A DNA stretch of 15,261 bases, taken from positions 1 through 15,261 of the forward strand of contig JAQVGB010000020.1 of NCBI GenBank assembly GCA_028696915.1, given 5' to 3'. Source of the stretch: Candidatus Dojkabacteria bacterium (lineage in GTDB: Bacteria; Patescibacteriota; Dojkabacteria; SC72; JAFGCJ01). Below are positions 1 to 7,175 of the stretch, piece by piece. Within the stretch, counting starts at the first letter, position 1, and each line of letters starts with the position of its first letter. The notes under the pieces were generated by a model. That model worked only from the letters and a program-made list of their open reading frames with translations, searched no databases and was not told the DNA's origin. The position numbers were made by a program, and so were the translations under genes.

Positions 1-942
1 GCACATATTTCACACGACTGCGGGGAATTCGATACAAGAGGGTACTCGTTCAACGTTTCCTATCCGGTCTATGTCACCTGGACGTTCGACTGGGAAGGAA
101 ATGATGTCAAACAGCAGTATCTCAACGATATGGACGAGCTGACACGTAAACACCGGGATTTCCCGCTGACCCATTTCTTCAATCCCCGTATCTATGCCAC
201 AGACCGGGTTTCGCCCGAACGTGCTGAGTATTTGACCCAGTGGGTTATCGACCGCCGTGACCAGTACGGACATCAGATTGAACTGCACATCCATATGTTC
301 ACCGATATGGTCTCTGCCGCCGGTGTCGCGCCTCATTCGGACCCTGCATGGGGGTGGACGACGCACGACGGATATGACGTACTGGTGAGCGGCTACTCAT
401 ATGATGACACGAATAAGATTGTTGACTGGGCGACTGCGCAGTTCATCGCGCATGGACTGGGGACGCCGACGATGTTCCGTGCGGGAGGATGGTTTGCTGA
501 TGAGGAAACGCTTCTTGCCCTGCAGGACAATGGATTTATCGCGGACTCGTCCGGGCGGACGGCATTTTCAATCGGTACAAATAATGCCGTTTCACCGTGG
601 AACCTATCCATAACGGCTCAGCCGTTCCAGCCCAACGTGTACGATCAGAACAGCTCCGCCTACCCGACTATGAAGATCTGGGAGCTTCCGAACAACGGAG
701 GTGACTCGTGGGCGTTTTCAAAGGACGATATGTACAACAGGTACCGTGCAAACTACGCGGGTGGGGTCTCTGACCGCATGACCGTGGTCACCTATCTCAG
801 CCACCCGGATTGGTTCTATGAAGATAAGCCGAAAATGGATGCGCTTCTGACGGATATCGAGCGTGATCTGTATGCGGATGACAACGGACCGGTAATTTTT
901 GGTACACTGGAGGACGTATATCTGACATGGACCAGCAATTAA
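1..942 (+). CDS. Polysaccharide deacetylase-like (NodB-fold) protein, 5' partial
   Basis: The frame is open from base 1, so the true start lies upstream; 313 residues are visible. The fold is suggested by NodB-type signatures. The first is a beta strand ending in TWTFDWEG (visible residues 26-33), which corresponds to the TFDD motif with its catalytic and metal-binding acids. The second is GHQIELHIH (about 90-98), which corresponds to the metal-binding H-x(n)-H motif. The third is MFRAGGWFAD followed by LLALQDNGF, which corresponds to the R-x-P-x-G strand and the following helix. Such enzymes remove N-acetyl or O-acetyl groups from peptidoglycan, chitin-like or exopolysaccharide substrates, usually outside the membrane. 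Any signal peptide would be outside the window. The gene overlaps the next one by 16 bases, so the two are probably translationally coupled and may act together at the cell surface. The motifs are variant, so the substrate is unknown. Confidence 0.75.
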   Translation, partial: AHISHDCGEFDTRGYSFNVSYPVYVTWTFDWEGNDVKQQYLNDMDELTRKHRDFPLTHFFNPRIYATDRVSPERAEYLTQWVIDRRDQYGHQIELHIHMFTDMVSAAGVAPHSDPAWGWTTHDGYDVLVSGYSYDDTNKIVDWATAQFIAHGLGTPTMFRAGGWFADEETLLALQDNGFIADSSGRTAFSIGTNNAVSPWNLSITAQPFQPNVYDQNSSAYPTMKIWELPNNGGDSWAFSKDDMYNRYRANYAGGVSDRMTVVTYLSHPDWFYEDKPKMDALLTDIERDLYADDNGPVIFGTLEDVYLTWTSN

Positions 943-2999
943 TGTCGATAACTAAACTGCCCGAGGTATTGTTCAGTGTCGTGCGAGGGGAAACGTCGTT
1001 TGCTGATCATGCCTCCGACCTGATGCCATTTGTCCCTACCTTTGAGGAACGTCTTGTGGGTGTGGGGATTTTGGCGTTGGTGCTCTTAGTTTGGAACCTT
1101 CTGGCGTGGCGGTTACGGAGGAACGCAGCAGTTGATACCAGTGGGCCGCATGTTTCCTGGATTAAGCGTTGGGCTAAGCGGATTCTGCAGTCGAAGCGGC
1201 TCCTGATCGTGGTCAATGCTGTCTGTATATTCTTGATCGCATCTGTTATTTCTGTAACACTGTTCTTCAGACCGTTTGTCATACAAAGCACTCCGGTGTA
1301 TGGCTCGATCATGCCAAGTTCCGAAACCCCGATATTTGTGGAGTTTGATATTCCGGTGAAAGAATCCGATATTGAGTTTCACATATCCCCTGATGTGCCG
1401 GGCGACTGGACGTTCAAGCGTATCGTGCCTTCCCTCCCCTATTCGCGCAAGGCGGTATTCCATCCACAGGAGTCGTTTTATCCTGAAAGCGAGGTCGTCG
1501 TGTACATTGTGGGGATAGAGTCGCTTTCGACGGTCGGCAAAAGCCACGAGCATGCGCTCGAGTTCAAAGCCCCCGCAATTCCCAAGGTTGAATTGTTCAC
1601 TCCCTCAAATGGAAGCGGTGATGTTCCTACAACTGCCGATATTGTCATCGACTATAACGCGCCGCTTGGAAAATACGTTTCGTTCACGGTTGAAATTGAG
1701 CCGCCTGCCGAGTACCGCGTTTTGAATAACGATTCGACCCAGCGGATCGATTTCCCGCAGGGTCTGCTTCAGGACGAAGAGTACACGGTACGGGTATATG
1801 AAACTCCCCGGTCATACGATGTTTCTACAAACGATGATCTGAGCGTGGGTGATACGGAGATGGTTGCAGAAACGACGTTTCGCACCGTGACCACTCCACT
1901 GGTGGAATCCTATGAGCCCAAAGGCGAAAATGCCCTTCCCGATAACGAATTGGTAGTCGTGTTCGATCAGCGGATGGACCGGGAGTCCGTAGAATCACAT
2001 TTCTCCGTCGAGCCGACCGTTAATGGAGTCATGACCTGGCGTGACGAGCGTACGTTCGTGTTTACGCCGACCGAAAACCTTCCCAAAGATACCGCCTTTG
2101 AAATGAAGTTTTCCAAGGGCATGGTGAGTGTGGCTTCAGGAGCGACATCAAAGGACATTGTCCTTCCCTTCAGAACGATCGGTCCGGTCAGAGTCAGCAC
2201 GATAAGTCCCGTTTCAGGAAGTTCGGGCCTGAATCCGCTTTCAACGGAAATTTCAATCGCGTTCAATCAGGAGGTCGATCATGCATCCGCACAGGAGCAT
2301 ATTGTGATCAATCCACAGCCGGCAGGGACATTCATCTGGGATGGCACGACCGTTCGCTATCAGGTCAGCGGTAGTCTCAGCTATTCGACCCGGTACACCG
2401 TCCGTGTCACCGCTGGAATCAAGTCGGTGCACGGGATGGACTCGGTTGAGGAGTTCATGGCGGAATTCACGACGAAAGCAAATATTTTCTCGCTTTCGGT
2501 GCCCTGGTACAAACAGCAGGAAACATTCACCTGCAATGTCGCCGCGGCGAGGATGGTGCTCGCGTACCGGGGGGTCTATCTCTCAGAGGAGCAGGTGCGC
2601 AGTGCGATCGGTATTGGGGGTGATCCCAACCAGAGCTGGGTCCCGAGATACGGCGTGCATGCGGGGCCGGTAGCCTCGTTTATCGGGCGATATCGCACCG
2701 CCGTCGTCAGGCAGGGGTGGGATGTGGTGTCCCTTGCGAAAGAAGTCGAGGCGGGCAATCCCGTTATTGTGTGGTGGTACAACCGCTACAGCCAGCCACC
2801 CGGTGCCTACACGCTCGAATCGGGAGCGACCGGCTATATGGGAATGCATTCGGAGGTTGTCAAAGGGTTCATCGGCAGTTCCGACGATCCACAGTCGATC
2901 CTGACAAACGATCCGTGGCGCGGTCCGTTGACGTATACGAAGAGCCTGTTTTTGAGCACATGGGGATATCTGGGGTATACGGCGGTTGTTGTGTATTGA
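927..2999 (+). CDS. Membrane-anchored protein with Ig-like repeats and a C39-like cysteine peptidase domain
   Basis: A 690-residue protein. Two hydrophobic segments lie at about 43-63 and 92-114, with basic residues between them. From about 120 to 520 come four Ig-like units of the Big_5 type; the last two carry the typical 'SGSSGLNP..TEISIAFNQEVD' pattern. The C-terminal 170 residues resemble the peptidase C39-like papain fold: VPWYKQQ, then the candidate nucleophile C536 in TFTCNVAAARM, then H641 in MHSEVVKGF and D662 in NDPW, giving a plausible Cys-His-Asp triad. This suggests a cell-surface hydrolase held away from the membrane by Ig stalks. ATG 927 has GGAGG at 909-913 inside the upstream gene; an alternative ATG at 942 overlaps that gene's TAA stop. 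Whether it cleaves peptides, as opposed to being an inactive binding domain, cannot be told from sequence. Confidence 0.8.
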   Translation: MDQQLMSITKLPEVLFSVVRGETSFADHASDLMPFVPTFEERLVGVGILALVLLVWNLLAWRLRRNAAVDTSGPHVSWIKRWAKRILQSKRLLIVVNAVCIFLIASVISVTLFFRPFVIQSTPVYGSIMPSSETPIFVEFDIPVKESDIEFHISPDVPGDWTFKRIVPSLPYSRKAVFHPQESFYPESEVVVYIVGIESLSTVGKSHEHALEFKAPAIPKVELFTPSNGSGDVPTTADIVIDYNAPLGKYVSFTVEIEPPAEYRVLNNDSTQRIDFPQGLLQDEEYTVRVYETPRSYDVSTNDDLSVGDTEMVAETTFRTVTTPLVESYEPKGENALPDNELVVVFDQRMDRESVESHFSVEPTVNGVMTWRDERTFVFTPTENLPKDTAFEMKFSKGMVSVASGATSKDIVLPFRTIGPVRVSTISPVSGSSGLNPLSTEISIAFNQEVDHASAQEHIVINPQPAGTFIWDGTTVRYQVSGSLSYSTRYTVRVTAGIKSVHGMDSVEEFMAEFTTKANIFSLSVPWYKQQETFTCNVAAARMVLAYRGVYLSEEQVRSAIGIGGDPNQSWVPRYGVHAGPVASFIGRYRTAVVRQGWDVVSLAKEVEAGNPVIVWWYNRYSQPPGAYTLESGATGYMGMHSEVVKGFIGSSDDPQSILTNDPWRGPLTYTKSLFLSTWGYLGYTAVVVY

Positions 3000-3054
3000 G
3001 TGGCGTGCGCAAAACAGGCGGATCAGGAGGGGGCAGTTTTTCACGAATATTTCA

Positions 3055-3067
3055 TAGATAGTATCTA
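3055..3067. promoter_or_regulatory. Palindrome in the tracrRNA promoter (possible operator)
   Basis: TAGATA-G-TATCTA is a perfect 6-bp inverted repeat with a single central base. It covers most of the place where a -35 element would sit relative to the TATAAT at 3086. It could be a small operator, but the 13-bp length also allows chance. Confidence 0.25.
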
Positions 3068-3082
3068 CTGGTCTCAAGATGA

Positions 3083-3091
3083 TGTTATAAT
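3083..3091 (+). promoter_or_regulatory. Extended -10 promoter for the tracrRNA
   Basis: TGTTATAAT is a perfect consensus extended -10 (TGnTATAAT). No good -35 is visible, as is usual for extended -10 promoters. The predicted start of transcription is about 3097-3099, giving a transcript of about 133 nt to the terminator at 3230. Confidence 0.55.
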
Positions 3092-3097
3092 TCGGAT

Positions 3098-3230
3098 ACC
3101 TGAGTAATCAGTCTGCATTTTTAGCGTTTCTTTGAATGCAGTGACTCACATTCAGGTGAGTCAGATTAGACTCTTTCTCAGGTAATTCGTTCGCGGAGCC
3201 GACTCTCTTTTTGAGTCGGCTCCGTTTTTT
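3098..3230 (+). ncRNA. Predicted tracrRNA of the Cas12e system
   Basis: Bases 3177-3192 (CTCAGGTAATTCGTTC) are the exact reverse complement of repeat positions 5-20. Further pairing is possible: TCT 3172-3174 with repeat 23-25, TTAG 3166-3169 with repeat 27-30, and CTTTG 3130-3134 with the CAAAG at the 3' end of the repeat next to the spacer. Upstream, CTGCATT (3113-3119) and AATGCAG (3135-3141) form a stem enclosing the U-rich CTTTG segment, and TGACTCAC/GTGAGTCA (3142-3149/3156-3163) forms a scaffold hairpin. This order resembles known Cas12e guide RNAs: outer stem with U-rich pseudoknot or triplex strand, then scaffold stem, then 3' anti-repeat. The 5' end is inferred from the -10 element; the 3' end is the terminator. 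Processing may trim both ends. Confidence 0.85.
3194..3230 (+). terminator. Intrinsic terminator of the tracrRNA
   Basis: A 12-bp perfect stem (3194-3205 paired with 3213-3224, core GGAGCCGACTC/GAGTCGGCTCC) with a 7-nt loop (3206-3212) is followed at once by six T residues (3225-3230). It begins two bases after the anti-repeat ends, so it closes the tracrRNA and insulates the downstream promoter. Confidence 0.9.
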
Positions 3231-3239
3231 ATATATAAT
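3211..3239 (+). promoter_or_regulatory. Promoter of the cas12e-cas4-cas1-cas2 operon
   Basis: TTGAGT (3211-3216) and TATAAT (3234-3239) are separated by exactly 17 bases; the -35 matches consensus at four of six positions and the -10 at all six. The -35 lies in the loop and 3' arm of the tracrRNA terminator. The predicted transcript start is about 3246, leaving a 5' untranslated region of about 60 nt before the ATG at 3308. Confidence 0.6.
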
Positions 3240-3307
3240 CGAGTAAACTCAAATGTAGCGAACTGCCGGAGAGAAATAATAATGCCGACTAAAGGAAGTT
3301 CTTGAAG

Positions 3308-6300
3308 ATGGAATATTCGACGAATGAGTTTATTAAACTCCTGTCCTCTGGAGGCAAGAAGGCCCAATTACTGAACCGGCTGAGGGAGTTGACTAATGAT
3401 ACGAAGGCTCTGGCTCTTAACTGTATCCCCCTTATCGATTCCTCTTTTATTAATAGAGACGATGTCTTTGATGAGATATTTTGGAACAAGGTCTGTCGTG
3501 ATCATGAGATTATCCGGCACATTACGAACAAGAGGTTGCCTCTGACACAGAATCAGAAAAGAATCATTTCTGAAACTAAACACATTCAACATGATTATCG
3601 GTTGAGGAAAGAATTCGAAGAGAAGTATGACTTCAAGGTTGTAGATAAGAGGTATTCAATACAGAGACTTAACAGACTGACAAGGGATAGAAATATCGCT
3701 ATTTCAAGTCACCATGTTAACCGAACGATGAAGGTTGGAATTAACATGGAAACGGTTGCTCCTGATACAAAAAAATTCCTCGATATGTATCTGGAAGAGT
3801 GGGAGTCGATCAGAAATAAAATTCTTGCAGATATCTACCGTATCTTTTTGGATGATGAGTCGAAAATTCTACTACGTGCCTGTGATAGAAGTTATTCGGA
3901 AGAGCATAAACGAGATAAAGTCGGATTTAAAAAGGAATACATAGGAAAAAAGTTTCCGATAGGAGGTTCCGGAAGCCCTCGATACCGGATTTTTAGACTT
4001 TCGTATAAAGGTAAAGGTGGCACTAACAAAGAGCGTGTCGAGTATGTTGCTGAAAATGGTGCGAACTGCCTGAAGCTTTCAGAAAAGGATGGGGAGTTGA
4101 AGATCAGCAAGTTTTCCAGTCAGTCACTGTATAACAATTTAATTTCTCCAAAATATTTTTCGGTTAATCCAATCAAAAAAGCGTATCAGTCCCCCCTATA
4201 TCAGGGATTAAAGGTGAACGATATTGCTAAGGTGATTAATGCAAGCGGCATTAGGGAAACGCTCGGCGCATCTATTGCGGAAACGGTTTGTAGTTTTCTT
4301 GACAAGTATTATGCATCTTTGAGTGAGATAGATGTTCGGTATGATCAGAACAAAAAAACCTTTGACAAAAACAATGAATACATTAAAAAAGGATTATTTG
4401 TCTACCCTGAAAAACCCGAACAGCGAAATAATGAAGTGACTGATTACAATGCATTTATTACGACCTACAACCAACATCTTAATGAATATGTTTGGCAAAA
4501 ATCTGAGGAGAAAGACATTAGAAAAAAAGCACCCAAGCTTTCAATAATTAAGGGTATTCCATCATTTCCAGTTTTGGGAAAAGCAGAGACTAGAGATTAC
4601 GAAAAAATCATGAAGGAAATGATTTCTACATATAGAGATGTGAAGCAGGAGGTGTTACGAGTACAATCGCCCTCCATTAACGCTCGGAATTTAGCGGAAT
4701 GGTTAGGCAAAAAAAGCGCACGGTCGGGGAGGAAGATTAGAAGTTTTTTTGATAGCGTAGAGAAGAAAGAGTGCCTTAATAGAAATAAGTACGGATGGCT
4801 AGAAATAGCAAGCAAAGATGCATATCAGATATGGAGTGACCTTGTCCACTATCTGGATGAAGATATCAAACACTCCAAGATCGATATTTCCACTCCCCAA
4901 AAAGCAAGAGAGACGGCTGATTCATATGCGCAGTATGTATCTATTGCCTCTGAACTCGTTTTTGATAAGTCCTCAAAAGCGTATACCGATTTTCGATTGA
5001 AGTTCAATAAACTAACGGCTCTTTTGAAGGCAAGCCCATTTGAGGATCTCCAAGAGGAGCGACGTGAAATTGCTTTTGCAGGGTTTTCGTGTGATGAAAA
5101 TAGTTTAAAAAAGAAATTCGCGTTCTGCTTCAAAGAGACTGGAGGAAAACTTCAGTTCTATGTCTTGTTCAATTTGAAACAGGATATAAAGTTGAAGTTT
5201 TCTAAAACGGGGGAATATCATGCTCTTGGATACATTGGTACGGGGGACCGGCAAAGGGCGATTATCAAACCAATAAGCTTTGAACATGCAGAAGGAACAT
5301 GTCTTCTGCCGTTAGCATTTGGAAAGCGGATCGGCAGAAAGTATCTTTACAACAATCACGTGAAGTCAAATCCCAACAGTCTTAAATTTTTAGAGAGCCT
5401 ATTCGTCAAGTTCTCAAATGCAAGGATAATCAGGGAAACGAAGGTTACCCAAATGGGAAAACAAGAAAGGTATTATTGTGCAATTTCTCTTGAGCAGAGA
5501 TTTCCTAAATCGAAAGAAGTGAAAGATACATTACAACAAAATATTCAGAGTGTGCTTGGAATAGATATGGGTGAAAAAATCCCAGCAGTGGCCGCCATTG
5601 TTGATCAAAAAACCAATAAGATACGGAATGTATGGTACCTGCGTCCCGAAATGAATAAAAAGCTTCATCAAATACAAGACAGAAAAGATGAAGAACAACG
5701 ACGGAATGGGATGGTTCCGTCTCATCTAAACAAAAAGATAAAAAATGTCACCCAAAAACTACTGGAGGATATTGCTATCCAAACCTTAGAACTATCCATA
5801 AGGAACAACGCCATGCTCGTAACCGAGAGTCTGCCTAGAGGATTTGGAAGGGGTCGTACCAAAGGAACATACGTTTGGATGAGACAGTACACAAAACTTA
5901 ACGACATATTAGCGAGTAAAGCTCGGGAACTTGGAATTACTGATCTCAGGAACGACAAGGACTACAGTCAGAAGACTGCTGTTTACAAACCACGAGGATA
6001 CCTGGTCAAAGTTCCTGCTGGGTATACATCAAAGACGTCTATCCAAACTGGTTTCATATTGAGAAATTGGACATACTTTGATTTCGATGAGAAAGATATA
6101 CGGAATACTTCAACGCTGACCCTGAAGGATGAGCCCTTAGGTGTAACAATGATCGTTGATCTCGATACAAGAGCTATTAGGGTTGACTGGAATGGGAGAT
6201 CTCAGCGTGTTCAGTTCGGCGGAAAAGCGAAAGAACTAGGCTTGTACTATGACGAAGTCCTCAGCAAGGAGAAATTTGAGTATTACATGGATACGGTTTT

Positions 6301-6598
6301 CAATAAACGAGGAAGCAATTCGCTTGAACGAAGGCTAAGTATAAAGCGCTTTGCCTCTAACCTTCTAAACCCTAGAAAAGAACAAGCAATCTATACTGAT
6401 ATTTTTACAGGAAAACATGTGAATGCCGATGCTCAAGGGGCAGTTAATGTTGCTCGAAGCTATCTTTTTTCTCTGAGCGATGTTTATGACGAAACTGTAA
6501 AAGGGGTAGATCGCCTTAAATGTTGGCAGGATTGGTATATACAGACACTGACTAACATTCCCTCGTTCCTCTATACCTGTGAAGATAAACAAGCGTAG
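3308..6598 (+). CDS. cas12e: Divergent type V effector nuclease, Cas12e (CasX) family
   Basis: A 1096-residue RNA-guided DNA endonuclease. The ATG at 3308 is chosen because AAGGAAG (3292-3298) lies 9 bases upstream; a TTG at 3302 would be too close to it. Segments shared with my recollection of reference Cas12e: KGIPSFPV (415-422), LPLAFGKRIGRKY, LGIDMGEKIPAV with RuvC-I D753, LVTESLPRGFGRG with RuvC-II E840, MRQYTKL, YTSKT (906-910), and NADAQGAVNVARSYLF with RuvC-III D1041. The recognition and wedge region also aligns (LDMYLEEWESIRNKIL with LRMLLDDYTKMKEAIL). Odd points: reference CxxC pairs in the target-strand-loading region are S911/T914 and D1031/T1034 here; the CSQC of the non-target-strand-binding domain appears as GGSG near 219-222; the first OB strand (MKVGINMET) starts only at 141, against about 27 in the reference. 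The gene is visibly AT-rich. It overlaps cas4 by 20 bases. Confidence 0.9.
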   Translation: MEYSTNEFIKLLSSGGKKAQLLNRLRELTNDTKALALNCIPLIDSSFINRDDVFDEIFWNKVCRDHEIIRHITNKRLPLTQNQKRIISETKHIQHDYRLRKEFEEKYDFKVVDKRYSIQRLNRLTRDRNIAISSHHVNRTMKVGINMETVAPDTKKFLDMYLEEWESIRNKILADIYRIFLDDESKILLRACDRSYSEEHKRDKVGFKKEYIGKKFPIGGSGSPRYRIFRLSYKGKGGTNKERVEYVAENGANCLKLSEKDGELKISKFSSQSLYNNLISPKYFSVNPIKKAYQSPLYQGLKVNDIAKVINASGIRETLGASIAETVCSFLDKYYASLSEIDVRYDQNKKTFDKNNEYIKKGLFVYPEKPEQRNNEVTDYNAFITTYNQHLNEYVWQKSEEKDIRKKAPKLSIIKGIPSFPVLGKAETRDYEKIMKEMISTYRDVKQEVLRVQSPSINARNLAEWLGKKSARSGRKIRSFFDSVEKKECLNRNKYGWLEIASKDAYQIWSDLVHYLDEDIKHSKIDISTPQKARETADSYAQYVSIASELVFDKSSKAYTDFRLKFNKLTALLKASPFEDLQEERREIAFAGFSCDENSLKKKFAFCFKETGGKLQFYVLFNLKQDIKLKFSKTGEYHALGYIGTGDRQRAIIKPISFEHAEGTCLLPLAFGKRIGRKYLYNNHVKSNPNSLKFLESLFVKFSNARIIRETKVTQMGKQERYYCAISLEQRFPKSKEVKDTLQQNIQSVLGIDMGEKIPAVAAIVDQKTNKIRNVWYLRPEMNKKLHQIQDRKDEEQRRNGMVPSHLNKKIKNVTQKLLEDIAIQTLELSIRNNAMLVTESLPRGFGRGRTKGTYVWMRQYTKLNDILASKARELGITDLRNDKDYSQKTAVYKPRGYLVKVPAGYTSKTSIQTGFILRNWTYFDFDEKDIRNTSTLTLKDEPLGVTMIVDLDTRAIRVDWNGRSQRVQFGGKAKELGLYYDEVLSKEKFEYYMDTVFNKRGSNSLERRLSIKRFASNLLNPRKEQAIYTDIFTGKHVNADAQGAVNVARSYLFSLSDVYDETVKGVDRLKCWQDWYIQTLTNIPSFLYTCEDKQA

Positions 6599-7175
6599 GC
6601 AGTATAGCGTGGAGATGTTACCCATCGCCTTTGTTGCTGAATACTTGTATTGTCAACGATCCTCTTTCTATTATTTGAGTGGAGCGGAAAACGGCGAGGA
6701 GGAGAATCCGTATATCCAATCAGGGAGAGCAATTCATAGCAATACAGATATAAAAGGTTCTCGTTACAGGGATCAATTCAAAGAGGTAACCGGTGTTCGA
6801 CTGGTGAACTATCACTATGGGCTCGTTGGGAAAGCTGATTTGGTTAGAGAACTTGAGGACGAACTCATACCGGTTGAGTACAAGTCCGGTCAGCTAAAAA
6901 GGGCTGAAAATCATCGTTTTCAGCTTATCTTGCAATCTTTTTGCCTAAGAGATCAGTTTTGCAAACAGATACGGAAGGGAGTGGTTTATTTTTATGAAGT
7001 TAATGAGTGTTGTGAGTATGAGTTCTCCTCCAAAGAATTCAAAAAAGCGGAAGAAACACTTATGGAAATTAGGGAAAAACTATCAATTGGGAACATCTCT
7101 CTGTTTGGCAAGATCAGTCAGCAGAGCTGTGTTCATTGTTCTTTTTATAACATTTGTATGCCGTATTTGGAATGA
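6579..7175 (+). CDS. cas4: Cas4 PD-(D/E)XK Fe-S nuclease
   Basis: A 198-residue protein from GTG 6579, which overlaps the effector. ATG 6615, just before LPIAFVAEYLYCQR, is an equally plausible start, because Cas4 proteins usually have few residues before this motif. Numbered from GTG 6579: Fe-S cluster cysteines C25 near the N terminus and C184, C187, C193 in CVHCSFYNICMP at the C terminus. RecB-type nuclease residues are H53, D87 (GKAD), E100 and K102 in PVEYKSG, and Q115 in the QLILQ helix. Cas4 works with Cas1-Cas2 to trim prespacers and select those flanked by the correct PAM. All catalytic and cluster residues are present, so it is probably active. Its stop overlaps the cas1 start as ATGA. 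Confidence 0.92.
   Translation: MKINKRRQYSVEMLPIAFVAEYLYCQRSSFYYLSGAENGEEENPYIQSGRAIHSNTDIKGSRYRDQFKEVTGVRLVNYHYGLVGKADLVRELEDELIPVEYKSGQLKRAENHRFQLILQSFCLRDQFCKQIRKGVVYFYEVNECCEYEFSSKEFKKAEETLMEIREKLSIGNISLFGKISQQSCVHCSFYNICMPYLE

Noticed and set aside
3282..3305. Seven-codon upstream reading frame before the effector
   Set aside because: It overlaps the effector ribosome site and has no ribosome site of its own; too short to separate from chance.
3302..3307. TTG at 3302 as the effector start
   Set aside because: The Shine-Dalgarno would be only about 3 bases away; ATG 3308 has normal spacing.
3308..6598. Effector as Cas12a (Cpf1), suggested by the effector-cas4-cas1-cas2 order
   Set aside because: The RuvC motifs match Cas12e, the repeat lacks the Cas12a-type 3' hairpin ending in GTAGAT, and a tracrRNA is present.
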